Positions 42,087 to 51,598 of a stretch of DNA of 64,000 bases are shown here, piece by piece; position 1 is the first letter of the stretch; each line of letters starts with the position of its first letter. Below the pieces are notes generated by a model. That model worked only from the letters and a program-made list of their open reading frames with translations. It did not search any database and was not told the DNA's origin. Origin of the DNA: Neomesorhizobium albiziae (GTDB lineage Bacteria; Pseudomonadota; Alphaproteobacteria; Rhizobiales; Rhizobiaceae). The position numbers were made by a program, and so were the translations under genes. The stretch is taken from positions 1 through 64,000 of the forward strand of contig NZ_FOSL01000023.1 in the NCBI RefSeq assembly GCF_900114255.1, in the 5' to 3' direction.

Positions 42087-43400
42087 TTATCCAGCGCGCT
42101 CGATACGGATCACCTGCGCCTTGTCGGTCAGATGGCCATCCTTGGTAATGCCCTCGACAGCCTTGCGTACCGCCGCTTCGGTGGTCTCGTGAGTGACCAG
42201 GATGACCGTCTTCTGCACTTCGGCTTCCGGGCCGGCCGCATGCTGGACGATGGATTCCAGCGAAATATCGTTGTCAGCCATGCGTTTGGCGACTGCAGCG
42301 AAGACGCCGACGCGGTCATGCACGGTGAGCCGGATGAAATAGCCGCCCTCGTGGCTGCGCATTTGAGCCTTCTTGTAGGGCCGCAATTCCTTGGCCGGGC
42401 GACCGAACACCGGACCGTGCTGGAAGCCGGGGCGGCTTTTGGCGATATCGGCGATGTCGCCGACGACGGCCGAAGCCGTTGCGTTGCCGCCCGCCCCGGG
42501 GCCGGACAGCAACAGCTCGCCCAGAATGTCGGTTTCGATAGCCACAGCGTTGGTAACCCCGTGCACCTGCGCGATCACCGAAGCTGTCGGCACCATGGTC
42601 GGATGCACGCGCTGTTCGATCCCGCTTTCGGTCTTCTGCGCGACACCAAGCAGCTTGATGCGGTAGCCCAATTCACCCGCAGCGCGGATATCGGCCTGCG
42701 AAATGTTGGAAATGCCTTCCATGTAGATATCGTCAGCGGCAATCTTCGTTCCGAAGGCAAGGCTGGTCAGAATCGAAAGCTTGTGCGCCGTATCGTTGCC
42801 TTCGATGTCGAAGGTTGGATCGGCTTCGGCGTAGCCCAGCCGCTGCGCATCTTTCAGGCATGCCTCGAAGGTCAGGCCTTCGGCTTCCATGCGGGTCAGG
42901 ATGTAGTTGCAGGTACCGTTGAGGATACCGAACACCCGCGAAACACTGTTGCCCGCCATCGCCTCGCGCATCGTCTTGATGACCGGGATGCCGCCGGCGA
43001 CTGCCGCCTCGTAGTTCAGAAGCACGCCCTTCTTCTCGGCGATCTCGGCGAGCGCCACACCGTGTTTCGCGAGCAGCGCCTTGTTGGCGGTGACGACATG
43101 GCGTCCGGCCTCGAGTGCAGCCTTGACGCATGCAAAAGCCGGTCCCTCATCGCCGCCAATCAACTCGACGAAGACATCGATGTCTGCCGATCTGGCGAGT
43201 CCAACCGGATCGTCGAACCAGGTGGCGCCGCCGAGATCGATGCCGCGGTCGCGCGAACGGTCGCGGGCCGCAACGCCTGTGACGACGAGCTCGCGGCCGC
43301 ACTGGCGGGTAAGTTCGGCCGCTTTCTCGGTGATGACGCGGACCACGGACGCCCCGACCGTACCCAGTCCGGCTATTCCAACACGCAATGCTTCAGCCAT
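42087..43400 (-). CDS. hom: Homoserine dehydrogenase
   Basis: A 437-residue NAD(P)-dependent dehydrogenase that reduces aspartate semialdehyde to homoserine for threonine and methionine. It has the Rossmann motif VGIAGLGTVGASVV, the central GILNGTCNYILTRM and FDIEGNDTAHKLSIL, and a C-terminal ACT regulatory domain (YFIRLTVHDRVGVFAAVAKR). The ATG at 43400 is the family start; the TTG at 43409 is an in-frame extension. It follows the aminotransferase gene by 40 bases. Confidence 0.96.
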   Translation of the reverse strand: MAEALRVGIAGLGTVGASVVRVITEKAAELTRQCGRELVVTGVAARDRSRDRGIDLGGATWFDDPVGLARSADIDVFVELIGGDEGPAFACVKAALEAGRHVVTANKALLAKHGVALAEIAEKKGVLLNYEAAVAGGIPVIKTMREAMAGNSVSRVFGILNGTCNYILTRMEAEGLTFEACLKDAQRLGYAEADPTFDIEGNDTAHKLSILTSLAFGTKIAADDIYMEGISNISQADIRAAGELGYRIKLLGVAQKTESGIEQRVHPTMVPTASVIAQVHGVTNAVAIETDILGELLLSGPGAGGNATASAVVGDIADIAKSRPGFQHGPVFGRPAKELRPYKKAQMRSHEGGYFIRLTVHDRVGVFAAVAKRMADNDISLESIVQHAAGPEAEVQKTVILVTHETTEAAVRKAVEGITKDGHLTDKAQVIRIERAG

Positions 43401-43440
43401 TCGCGGCAACGCCCCTCAAAAACCGTCGGAAAACGAAATA

Positions 43441-44658
43441 TCAGCGCCGCGCTGAGAGCGGAACCACGTTGTTCGGCTGCTTGGCGGACGACGACAGGAA
43501 ACGCTTGATGTTGCGCGCCGCCTGCCTGATGCGGTGTTCGTTTTCGACAAAGGCCAGCCGCACGAAGTCGTCGCCATGCTCCCCGAAACCGACGCCAGGC
43601 GCCACCGCTACATCGGCATGCTCGATCAGCAACTTGGAGAACTCGAGTGATCCAAGTTGTTTGAAGGGCTCCGGAATCGGCGCCCACGCAAACATCGAAG
43701 CCGCGGGTGCGGGAATTTCCCAGCCCGCGCGACCGAACGAATCGACCATCACGTCGCGGCGCTTGTGATAGACCTCGCGCACTTCGGCAATGTCGGCTCC
43801 ATCGCCGTTGAGGGCTGCCGCGGCCGCCACCTGGATGGGCGTGAAGGCGCCGTAGTCGAGATACGACTTGACCCTGGTCAAAGCGGCGATCAGGCGCTCG
43901 TTGCCAACCGCGAAACCCATGCGCCAGCCTGGCATGGAAAAGGTTTTCGACATTGAAGTGAACTCAACGGCCACATCGATGGCGCCGGGTACCTGCAACA
44001 CCGACGGCGGCGGATTGCCGTCGAAATAGATCTCGGAGTAAGCGAGATCCGACAGGATGATGATGTCGTTCTTGCGGGCGAACGCGACGACGTCCTTGTA
44101 GAAGTCGAGCGACGCGACCAGAGCCGTCGGATTGGACGGATAGTTGAGTATCAGCGCCAGCGGCTTGGGAATCGAATGCCGGATGCCGCGTTCCAGCGCC
44201 GGGATGAAGCCGTCGTTGGGTTCGGCCTGCAGCGACCGGATGACGCCGCCCGACATGATGAAGCCGAAGGCGTGGATGGGATAGGTCGGATTCGGGCACA
44301 GGATCACGTCGCCGGGCGCGGTGATTGCCTGCGCCATATTGGCAAAACCTTCCTTCGAGCCAAGCGTGGCGACGACCTGGGTGTCGGGGTTCAACTTCAC
44401 GCCGAACCGGCGGGCGTAATAATTGGCCTGGGCGCGCCGCAGGCCAGGAATGCCGCGCGATGACGAATAGCGATGGGTGCGCGGATCGCGGACCACTTCG
44501 CAAAGCTTGTCGACGATCGCTTTCGGCGTCGGCAGGTCGGGATTGCCCATACCCAGGTCGATGATGTCGGCGCCGTTGGAACGGGCGGTCGCCTTCAGCC
44601 GGTTGACCTGCTCAAAAACATAAGGCGGAAGCCTGCGGACCTTGTGAAACTCTTCCAT
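43441..44658 (-). CDS. Class I aminotransferase (AlaC/LL-DAP-type)
   Basis: A 405-residue PLP aminotransferase. Visible motifs are YSSSRGIPGLRRAQANYY, NYPSNPTA and the PLP lysine in TSMSKTFSMPGWRMGF. It is closest in pattern to AlaC alanine aminotransferases and LL-diaminopimelate aminotransferases. The ATG at 44658 was chosen over 44709, since family members start at MEEFHKVRRLPPYVF. Adjacent hom is consistent with a role in aspartate-family amino-acid metabolism. Confidence 0.88.
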   Translation of the reverse strand: MEEFHKVRRLPPYVFEQVNRLKATARSNGADIIDLGMGNPDLPTPKAIVDKLCEVVRDPRTHRYSSSRGIPGLRRAQANYYARRFGVKLNPDTQVVATLGSKEGFANMAQAITAPGDVILCPNPTYPIHAFGFIMSGGVIRSLQAEPNDGFIPALERGIRHSIPKPLALILNYPSNPTALVASLDFYKDVVAFARKNDIIILSDLAYSEIYFDGNPPPSVLQVPGAIDVAVEFTSMSKTFSMPGWRMGFAVGNERLIAALTRVKSYLDYGAFTPIQVAAAAALNGDGADIAEVREVYHKRRDVMVDSFGRAGWEIPAPAASMFAWAPIPEPFKQLGSLEFSKLLIEHADVAVAPGVGFGEHGDDFVRLAFVENEHRIRQAARNIKRFLSSSAKQPNNVVPLSARR

Positions 44659-44751
44659 TTTCGTTCCAGACGACACGAGGGGCTGTTCGGTGGCGCGATA
44701 TACACGCAAATCAGGCTAGGGTCGATAGTGGCAGCCCGGGCGTCCCGGCTG

Positions 44752-45108
44752 CTAATTCTCGATTTCCGCCAGTGCATCGGCGGCATGGGTGGCAGCCAGC
44801 TTGCGCAACGCCGCCGGATCCGTCTGGCCGGCGGGAACGGCGGCGGTTGCCGCATTCTGCCGCTGAACGGCGGTGAGTGCGGCCATGTCGGCGGCTTTCT
44901 TGTCGTCCGTTATCTGGTCCGCGGCCTGCTTCGGCGGGATATTGAGGTTCGGGAAGGTTCCGGTGTTGACCGGCCCCCTGGCGCCTGCGGGAACCGCCTC
45001 ATCGACAGTGGATGTGCAGCCGGCGGCCATCAGGCTCAGAGCCGCCGTGGCCACGACCGCTGCCAGCCGGGTGCCAAAAAAAACATGTCCGCCAATGCGA
45101 TATGTCAT
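44752..45108 (-). CDS. Small lipoprotein of unknown function
   Basis: A 118-residue lipoprotein with the lipobox LMAAGC. The mature chain contains TFPNLNIPPKQAADQITDDK and an alanine-rich helical tail. The start at 45108 gives a normal signal peptide. It is divergent from phaC. No functional family was recognised. Confidence 0.75.
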   Translation of the reverse strand: MTYRIGGHVFFGTRLAAVVATAALSLMAAGCTSTVDEAVPAGARGPVNTGTFPNLNIPPKQAADQITDDKKAADMAALTAVQRQNAATAAVPAGQTDPAALRKLAATHAADALAEIEN

Positions 45109-45216
45109 AGTGTTGTCCAGGCAGGCTTTGTAAGGCGAAAGACGTTCGCAATTGGACCCCAATGAACGTCGCATGATAATATGTCAACAAAACGCCTGCG
45201 GGAGGCAAGCGGAACC

Positions 45217-47070
45217 ATGTCGAAGGCAGCCGAATCGAACAGAAAAGACGCCGCTCCCGAAGGCAAGGGTGGTGAGCCTTCGTCATCGGTCGAACAATAC
45301 CTGATCAAGGATCCGGAGCGTTTCGCGCTCAATCTTGCGCGCATGGTCGAGGAGGCCGGCAAGGCTGCGTCCGCCTGGGTGACGCCGCGCGAAAAGGGCG
45401 AAGTACGCGACAGCGTCGCCGAGCCGATGACCGACATGGTCAAGACCTTCTCGAAACTTTCGGAATACTGGTTGTCCGACCCGCAACGGGCGCTGGAGGC
45501 ACAGACCAGGCTGTTTTCAGGCTACATGAACGTCTGGGCGAATGCGATCCGCAAGGTCGGCGGCGAGGATGATGCGGACGACGCCATCAAGCCGGATCGC
45601 GGCGACAAGCGATTCCAGGATCCCGAGTGGGGCAAGAATGCCTTCTTCGACTTCCTGAAGCAGGCATACCTCGTCACCTCGCGATGGGCGGGCGACCTCG
45701 TCGAACACGCCGAGGGACTGGACGAGCACACCAAGCACAAGGCCGGCTTTTATGTGAAGCAGATCTCCAACGCGATCTCGCCTTCCAACTTCATTCTGAC
45801 CAACCCCGAACTTTTTCGCGAGACAGTCGCATCCAGCGGCGAGAACCTGGTGCGCGGCATGAAGATGCTGGCCGAGGATATCACCGCCGGCAAAGGCGAC
45901 CTGAAGCTCAGGCAGGCCGACTATTCGCGCTTCGAGATCGGCCGCAACATCGCGGTAACGCCCGGAAAGGTGGTTGGCCGCTCCGATATCGCCGAGATCA
46001 TCCAGTACGAGCCGACGACGCAAAAAGTGCTGAAGCGGCCGCTGCTGATCTGTCCGCCATGGATCAACAAGTTCTACATCCTTGATCTGAACCCGGAAAA
46101 ATCCTTCATCCGCTGGGCTGTGGCGCAGGGCCATACGGTATTCGTCATCTCCTGGATCAACCCGGACGAGCGGCACGGCAGCAAGGGCTGGGAGGCCTAT
46201 ATCCGCGAAGGCCTGCAATATGGCCTCGATGCGGTCGAAACCGCCACCGGCGAAAAGGAAGTCAACGCCATCGGCTATTGCGTCGGCGGCACTTTGCTTG
46301 CCGCTGCACTGGCGTTGCTGGCACAGGAAGGCGACGACCGCGTGAAATCGGTGACGTTCTTCACCACGCAGGTCGATTTCACCTATGCCGGCGACCTTAA
46401 GGTGTTCGTCGACGAGGACCAGGTTGCGGCGGTCGAGCGCGCAATGGGAGAAAAAGGCTATCTCGACGGCACCAAGATGGCGACTGCCTTCAACATGCTG
46501 CGGTCTGGCGACCTGATTTGGCCCTATGTCGTCAACAACTACATGCGCGGCAAGGAGCCGATGCCGTTCGATCTGCTCTACTGGAATGCCGATTCGACCC
46601 GCATGGCGGCAGCGAACCACTCCTACTATCTGAGGAACTGCTATCTCGAGAACAACCTGTCGCAAGGCCATATGACACTTGCCGGCCGCTCCATTTCACT
46701 TTCGGACATCACGATTCCCGTCTACAATCTTGCCTCCCGCGAAGACCACATCGCGCCAGCGAAATCGGTCTTCCTCGGCTGCAAATATTTCAGTGGCGAT
46801 GTCGAGTATGTGATGGCCGGTTCGGGCCATATCGCCGGTGTCGTCAATCCGCCATCGCTCGGCAAGTACCAGTACTGGACCGGCGGCAAGCCGGTGGGCG
46901 ACTTCCAGCAATGGGTTGAAAAGGCCCGGGAAAACCCCGGTTCGTGGTGGCCGCACTGGCACGCCTGGATCGAGGCCAGGGACAACAAGCGTGTCGCGGC
47001 AAGAACACCCGGCGCGAAAAGCGGCACCCTCGGCGACGCTCCCGGCAGCTACGTAAAAGTCAGAGTGTAA
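45217..47070 (+). CDS. phaC: Class I poly(3-hydroxyalkanoate) synthase
   Basis: The enzyme polymerises (R)-3-hydroxyacyl-CoA into intracellular PHA granules. It has 617 residues. The lipase-box-like catalytic motif is GYCVGG with Cys355, and the second catalytic region includes [11 protein letters not shown]-like [13 protein letters not shown] and [12 protein letters not shown] with the histidine. The N-terminal domain is typical of class I. The ATG at 45217 follows GGGAGG at good spacing; an in-frame ATG at 45181 lacks one. No phaA, phaB or phasin gene is beside it. Confidence 0.95.
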   Translation: MSKAAESNRKDAAPEGKGGEPSSSVEQYLIKDPERFALNLARMVEEAGKAASAWVTPREKGEVRDSVAEPMTDMVKTFSKLSEYWLSDPQRALEAQTRLFSGYMNVWANAIRKVGGEDDADDAIKPDRGDKRFQDPEWGKNAFFDFLKQAYLVTSRWAGDLVEHAEGLDEHTKHKAGFYVKQISNAISPSNFILTNPELFRETVASSGENLVRGMKMLAEDITAGKGDLKLRQADYSRFEIGRNIAVTPGKVVGRSDIAEIIQYEPTTQKVLKRPLLICPPWINKFYILDLNPEKSFIRWAVAQGHTVFVISWINPDERHGSKGWEAYIREGLQYGLDAVETATGEKEVNAIGYCVGGTLLAAALALLAQEGDDRVKSVTFFTTQVDFTYAGDLKVFVDEDQVAAVERAMGEKGYLDGTKMATAFNMLRSGDLIWPYVVNNYMRGKEPMPFDLLYWNADSTRMAAANHSYYLRNCYLENNLSQGHMTLAGRSISLSDITIPVYNLASREDHIAPAKSVFLGCKYFSGDVEYVMAGSGHIAGVVNPPSLGKYQYWTGGKPVGDFQQWVEKARENPGSWWPHWHAWIEARDNKRVAARTPGAKSGTLGDAPGSYVKVRV

Positions 47071-47259
47071 CAATCCGTAATGTGCGGTGAATTGACCTTC
47101 CGGTCAAAACCGGCGAAATGGTCTGCGGCATGTTGATGCCGTCCTGTTTCTCCGCCGCGTCAAAGAGTTTTGCGGAGAGCCCAGAGGATCGTTAGATCTG
47201 GTTCCGAGTACGCAGCGTAATCTTCTAGCTGAAATTAGAATTGTCGTCTTATCGATTGC

Positions 47260-48576
47260 GTGACGGCTCGGAAAGCCAAGGGGGAAAGCGGTTTGAAAGC
47301 AGTGCGACCGCGCAAGGCGAGCGGGGAAGGCCGTGCCGTATTGGCTGCGCTTCTTGCCGTTTTGCTGGCGTCTTGCACGACCGCCGATCAGAGCGGCACA
47401 GAACTGACCTCCTCCGGCTTCAACAGCATGGCCAGTTCGACCGCCAGCACCGATTCCGCCACAGGCATGGTGATGTCGGCCGACAGCGACACCGCACTTC
47501 CCGAGCAGGTGGCCTACCTTCCCGTATCGAAGCCCGGCGACGCCGAGTTTGCTGCGATTGCCACCGATGCCCAGGCGACCCCCGCAGCACCAACGGCAGA
47601 AACGGCCGCGGCCTCGCAACCGCCGACGGACAGGCAGCAAAGCGTAACCAAACGGCAAGCCCCACAGCCCGCGGCTGAAACAGCAGCCGCCGATGCGAGC
47701 CAGGCGCCGAAAGCCGAGCCGGAACCGGCCACAACGGCAGCCATTCCGGTTCCAACCGCAAAGGAAGCGGCGCCGGCAGACAAGAATCAGGTCATCGTGA
47801 CCGCAACCGATCCCGCAGCGACGCCCCAATCGATCGAACCCAAGAAACGCGGCTTCCTGTCCGCTTTCTTCGGCGGTTCGGCAAAATCGGAAAAGCCGGC
47901 CGTAGCCCAGATCGCGGCGGCAGCGCCGGTAAGGCAGCAGAAGCCGAGCGAAATCACGCAGATCACCTCAACTGAGCAGGCAAAGCCGGAAAAGGCCAAG
48001 CCGCTTGTCCAGCTTGCGTCGGCTTCTGGTGAAGAAGCCAAGCCGCTCGTCGCGCGGGCCTCGTTGAGGGGCGCCGATCTCGATCCGCTACCGGGCGTTC
48101 GCCAGACGGCACTTTTCGAGATCAAGCGCAAATCGGGCATCGACGACGACAGCGACGTCGACCTGCATGAAGACGAAGGCGGCCCGGTCCAGCTCGCTTC
48201 GGCGGCCGGTCTCGCCCGGCTGGCGCCCAACGGCCTGCTGACGCAGACCGAACGCGTCGATGTCGCCTGCCTGAAACCATCGCTGGTGCGGGTGCTGAAA
48301 ACGGTCGAGCGGCATTACGGTCGCAAGATCATGGTCACTTCCGGCTATCGCAGCCCGTCGCACAATCGCCGCGCCCGTGGCGCCAAGAATTCGCTGCATA
48401 TGTATTGCGCGGCCGCCGACGTGCAGGTTCAGGGCGTCAGCAAATGGGAGTTGGCCAGCTTTGTCCGCTCCATGCCCGGACGCGGTGGCATCGGCACCTA
48501 CTGCCACACGGAATCAGTGCATATCGACGTCGGCCCCGAGCGCGACTGGAACTGGCGCTGCCGTCGCCGCCAGTAG
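47260..48576 (+). CDS. YcbK/M15-type peptidase lipoprotein with long linker
   Basis: A 438-residue envelope protein. The N-terminus is a lipoprotein signal with lipobox LLASC. A long low-complexity linker rich in Ala, Pro, Thr and Lys follows (about residues 45-310). The C-terminal domain of about 120 residues is of the M15/DUF882 type, with zinc ligands in TSGYRSPSHNRRARGAKNSLH, CAAADVQV and TESVHIDVG. It probably trims peptidoglycan peptides. The GTG at 47260 is the first start; a TTG at 47293 has a better AAGGGGGA site seven bases upstream and may be the real one. Confidence 0.85.
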   Translation: MTARKAKGESGLKAVRPRKASGEGRAVLAALLAVLLASCTTADQSGTELTSSGFNSMASSTASTDSATGMVMSADSDTALPEQVAYLPVSKPGDAEFAAIATDAQATPAAPTAETAAASQPPTDRQQSVTKRQAPQPAAETAAADASQAPKAEPEPATTAAIPVPTAKEAAPADKNQVIVTATDPAATPQSIEPKKRGFLSAFFGGSAKSEKPAVAQIAAAAPVRQQKPSEITQITSTEQAKPEKAKPLVQLASASGEEAKPLVARASLRGADLDPLPGVRQTALFEIKRKSGIDDDSDVDLHEDEGGPVQLASAAGLARLAPNGLLTQTERVDVACLKPSLVRVLKTVERHYGRKIMVTSGYRSPSHNRRARGAKNSLHMYCAAADVQVQGVSKWELASFVRSMPGRGGIGTYCHTESVHIDVGPERDWNWRCRRRQ

Positions 48577-48733
48577 GCCCGTCCACTGCGACCTGACGCC
48601 TCAGCCCTCCGACCCCCGTTCGATCGGCGCCGGCAAAAACTCCTTTCTTACAATGGCTTCGCGCGGGACTCTCAAAAGCAACCTGCGTTCCAGATGCACG
48701 CAAAAAAGTTTGGCTCCACGGCCAAAGACGGGG

Positions 48734-48762
48734 TTGCCCACCGCGTGCAACCTTACTATAAA
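48734..48762 (+). promoter_or_regulatory. Promoter of tRNA-Glu
   Basis: TTGCCC at 48734-48739 and TATAAA at 48757-48762 are separated by 17 bases, a good sigma-70 match. Transcription would start about seven bases later, just before the tRNA. Confidence 0.6.
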
Positions 48763-48776
48763 CCGCCCATCTGAGC

Positions 48777-48851
48777 GCGCCCATCGTCTAGCGGTCAGGA
48801 CACCGCCCTTTCACGGCGGTAACAGGGGTTCGATTCCCCTTGGGCGTACCA
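48777..48851 (+). tRNA. tRNA-Glu (anticodon TTC)
   Basis: A complete cloverleaf. The acceptor stem pairs GCGCCCA with TGGGCGT. The anticodon arm is CCGCC/GGCGG with loop anticodon TTC, and the T arm is GGGG/CCCC with TTCGATT. The encoded CCA end is present at 48849-48851. It lies downstream of the M15 lipoprotein gene with its own promoter. Confidence 0.96.
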
Positions 48852-48999
48852 GACCTTTTCCCGCATATTAAAAGACAGTCGAACCTAGCAAATCGCCCGG
48901 GTCGCCCCCAGCGCAGCCGCCGTTTACGGCGGTCGGCTTGCCAACGATGCAATTCTTTGGTTTTCTGTGCGCGGGCACGGGCTTGTCAGGTAGGCGCAC

Positions 49000-49287
49000 A
49001 TGGCGACTGATTGGCTCCGCACGTTGAAAGAACGCAGCGAACTCGCGCTCAAGACGACGCGAGCGATGCCCGGCTACCTCGCTGACCCGAGTCACAGCCT
49101 CGATGAAATCGAGCATCTTCATGACGTCGTGACGAAGTGCTCGAAAGAAATGACACGGCTGAAAGGCCAACTACGACGCGCCAAGGTCGATGCGTCACTC
49201 CGCAAATCCGCGGACTCATTGAAAGTCGTCTGGGATGACATCGGACATGTCGTCTCCGACCGGCTCGAAGAGATGCGCCGCCATTGA
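49000..49287 (+). CDS. Hypothetical 95-residue helical protein
   Basis: A charged, mostly helical small protein (begins MATDWLRTLKERSELALKTT; contains a heptad-like region around DEIEHLHDVVTKCSKEMTRL). No family was recognised. It is about 150 bases after tRNA-Glu. The ATG at 49000 has no strong ribosome-binding site. Confidence 0.55.
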   Translation: MATDWLRTLKERSELALKTTRAMPGYLADPSHSLDEIEHLHDVVTKCSKEMTRLKGQLRRAKVDASLRKSADSLKVVWDDIGHVVSDRLEEMRRH

Positions 49288-49358
49288 AACGCCGACGCAT
49301 GGGTTGTGGACAATCCTTCTGAGGCGCGCCTTCACCGACTTCCTCGGCGGCCAAGCAA

Positions 49359-49760
49359 TTGTCTGATGAAACAACGCTGATCCAACGCATTCCCGGGCTA
49401 TTCCTTGCGACTTTATGCTCTGTTGCAGCCTGGACAGGCGCCACGCAGGCGCAGAACCTTCTCTCCATCACCGCGCCGGTCTCCGGCCACACCGTTGACG
49501 GGAAGCTCTCCTTTTCTGGAACGGCCGCGGGCAACACCTTCACCCGGCAAGGAACCATTCAGGGGCGAACGAACACCGGCGTGGCATGCCGGGGCACGAC
49601 CACCGCAAACCTCACCTTTTCAAGCGGAGAGGGAACCATTGTTTGCGGGAAACTTTCAGGCCGGTTCGCATTCTCGCTGACCAGCAGACAGCCCCCGAAA
49701 GGTACTGGGACCGGGGTTCTTTCTGACGGACGCAAGGTAGTGGTGAGAATAGGACGATAA
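49359..49760 (+). CDS. Hypothetical secreted protein
   Basis: A 133-residue frame from a TTG at 49359, with a signal peptide ending near GATQAQ. The mature part is a small beta-rich domain with two cysteines (GVACRGTTT and GTIVCGKLSG) that could form a disulfide. No family was recognised. No in-frame ATG is available, which makes the start uncertain. Confidence 0.5.
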   Translation: MSDETTLIQRIPGLFLATLCSVAAWTGATQAQNLLSITAPVSGHTVDGKLSFSGTAAGNTFTRQGTIQGRTNTGVACRGTTTANLTFSSGEGTIVCGKLSGRFAFSLTSRQPPKGTGTGVLSDGRKVVVRIGR

Positions 49761-49791
49761 CGCTGGCAGCAATTTCCCGGACGAAAAGTCT

Positions 49792-49819
49792 GGGCCGAAA
49801 GCGCTATCGCTTCCGGCCC
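49792..49819. terminator. Bidirectional terminator between convergent small genes
   Basis: GGGCCG and CGGCCC with an inner AAGCG/CGCTT stem form a long hairpin around CTAT. TTTT follows on the minus side. It lies between the convergent genes ending at 49760 and 49834. Confidence 0.65.
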
Positions 49820-49833
49820 TTAGCAGGACAGTC

Positions 49834-50157
49834 TCAGCGTTTCAAACGCTCGACGCAGAGCGCACGCAGCACGAGGGCAGCTTCCGCGTAGGTCGTCTGG
49901 TTGGCGGTAATCTGGAGCAATGACGGGTCATTAATCGTCGCCTGCACCTCATCGAGCACACGGACGGGCAGAATGTCGGTGCAGGTGCGCATGCGTCCGA
50001 AGACGGCACTGATGGCGGTCGGCTTGCCGTCGCATTCGACGCGTGGTTCAGGCGCGCCATCCTGCCACGCTTCATAGGCATCCAGCGCATCTTCAAAGGC
50101 ATAGTGGAGAAAAACCGGCGCGTGGCCTTCGTGGAGCGGGGGAAGCACGTGTCGCAT
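49834..50157 (-). CDS. Hypothetical 107-residue protein
   Basis: The ATG at 50157 follows GAGAGGAAA at ideal distance, so translation is likely. The protein begins MRHVLPPLHEGHAPVFLHYA and contains an acidic middle segment. No family was recognised. It is probably cytosolic. Confidence 0.65.
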   Translation of the reverse strand: MRHVLPPLHEGHAPVFLHYAFEDALDAYEAWQDGAPEPRVECDGKPTAISAVFGRMRTCTDILPVRVLDEVQATINDPSLLQITANQTTYAEAALVLRALCVERLKR

Positions 50158-50419
50158 CTTTGTTTCCTCTCGTTTTATATATTGACCGAAAGATTCCCGC
50201 CCTCTCTCGTTCGATACCGGCTTCAACGCTCGGCCATCCCAGCCGGGAAACACCCTATTTACGCTTCGGGAATGGTCGACCGGAACGCGTCGATGCCACA
50301 TTATGGACAAGGTTGGCGACGGGAAGCAACCTCCACGCAAGGATTTCCGGTTGCTGCCCGATCACAAAACAGGACCGGCAGCCGGAACGCCCTCCAACGT
50401 GCTCCGGATGCGAAAAACT
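50158..50419. other. Intergenic region upstream of the small gene at 49834
   Basis: About 260 bases holding the promoter of the minus-strand small gene and the downstream end of the polyketide operon. The run TATATAAAAC (minus strand) may be part of a promoter. Nothing else was recognised. Confidence 0.35.
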
Positions 50420-51598
50420 TCAGTCGAGCCCGGGAACAATTGTCGTCTTGCCGCTCAACCTTGCACCGAATGTCAAAATCCCCGGAAGCCTTTCCACCAG
50501 CGGCGCAATGGCCGTTACACTTCCCGGAAAGGCAAGGATTTTCGCAAAACCGGCCGCGGCTGCGATACGCAGACTAAACTGTTTTCGCCAGGCCGCCGAA
50601 TATCGGCGGCCAGCCGCCTCGCACGCGGCCCTGTTGAGAAACCCGACATCCTCCAGTTCAGCAGCAAGTAGCCATCCTGACTGGATGGCCATTGAAATGC
50701 CCTCGGCGATGATCGGATGCGACTCGCCCGCAAGATTGCCGACCCGGAAAATGCCGTCGGCGTAGGCTGGCCGTATACCGGGACGGATCGGGCCGGCAGC
50801 GAGCCAGCCGCCATCCGGCGCTATGTTTCCCACAGTTTCAGCGACGCCCCTGCAACTGACCGCGATGTGGTGGAACGCCGCCTCGCCTGCGGAAAGATCG
50901 CGATGACGGGAGCGCGCGGCGGCAAGGACATCGCGCCTGATGCAGCAGGAGATCGACAGCCGGCCATGATCGGACCAGACCATGCCGCCGTAACCTCCGG
51001 GAAAAATGAAAAGCGGCATCAGGTCGGTCGCGAGCCGGGCATCCCTGAAATGTGCCTTGAAGCCGAACAGATCGTCAGGCCGTTGTGTCTTCGGCAATTG
51101 GCTGGGCAGCCTGCCCTGCTCCCAGGAGCCGTGCGCGGCGACGACCGCGTGCGCGCGCAGCAACCGCTGCTGCCCGCCGGAACTGATCCTGACGGCATTC
51201 AATGTCTCTTCACGGGCGATATCGATAGCCTGCCAGGGCTGAAACACCTCGACGCCCGCGTTTCGGGCGGCTGACAGGAGGAGCGTGTCCAAAAGATCGC
51301 GGCCGAGCGCACGTCCATACCTTCCGGAAGCCGCAGGCATCGTCGCTTCGATCTTTCTGCCGCCGGCGAAAAAGCCAACCCGACGCACCTCCGGTCCGGC
51401 TTCGGCGCGCCAGGCCTCGCCGACGCCGAACGTATCGAAGAGCGACAGATTGGTCGCCGACACGAATTCCCCGCAGACCTTGCGACGCGGGAACACACTC
51501 TTTTCCACGATCGCAACCGCCCGGCCCTGCCGGGCAAGCGCGAGCGCGGTCGAACTTCCAGCAGGGCCGGCGCCGATGACGATCACATCGAACATCAT
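50420..51598 (-). CDS. FAD-dependent oxidoreductase of the polyketide operon
   Basis: A 392-residue flavoprotein with the dinucleotide fold VIVIGAGPAGSSTALALARQ, a second ATG-like segment, and the FAD motif GDA-like GNLAGESHPIIAEGISMAIQ near residue 290. It resembles geranylgeranyl reductase and aromatic monooxygenase flavoproteins. It is the third gene of the operon and starts within the methyltransferase stop region (overlap of about four bases). It could hydroxylate, oxidise or reduce the polyketide product. Exact chemistry is not deducible. Confidence 0.88.
   Translation of the reverse strand: MMFDVIVIGAGPAGSSTALALARQGRAVAIVEKSVFPRRKVCGEFVSATNLSLFDTFGVGEAWRAEAGPEVRRVGFFAGGRKIEATMPAASGRYGRALGRDLLDTLLLSAARNAGVEVFQPWQAIDIAREETLNAVRISSGGQQRLLRAHAVVAAHGSWEQGRLPSQLPKTQRPDDLFGFKAHFRDARLATDLMPLFIFPGGYGGMVWSDHGRLSISCCIRRDVLAAARSRHRDLSAGEAAFHHIAVSCRGVAETVGNIAPDGGWLAAGPIRPGIRPAYADGIFRVGNLAGESHPIIAEGISMAIQSGWLLAAELEDVGFLNRAACEAAGRRYSAAWRKQFSLRIAAAAGFAKILAFPGSVTAIAPLVERLPGILTFGARLSGKTTIVPGLD

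Noticed and set aside
40983-43508. An 841-codon open frame antisense to glpX and hom
   Set aside because: The opposite strand encodes two well-supported enzymes with conserved motifs. Long antisense frames are expected in GC-rich DNA.
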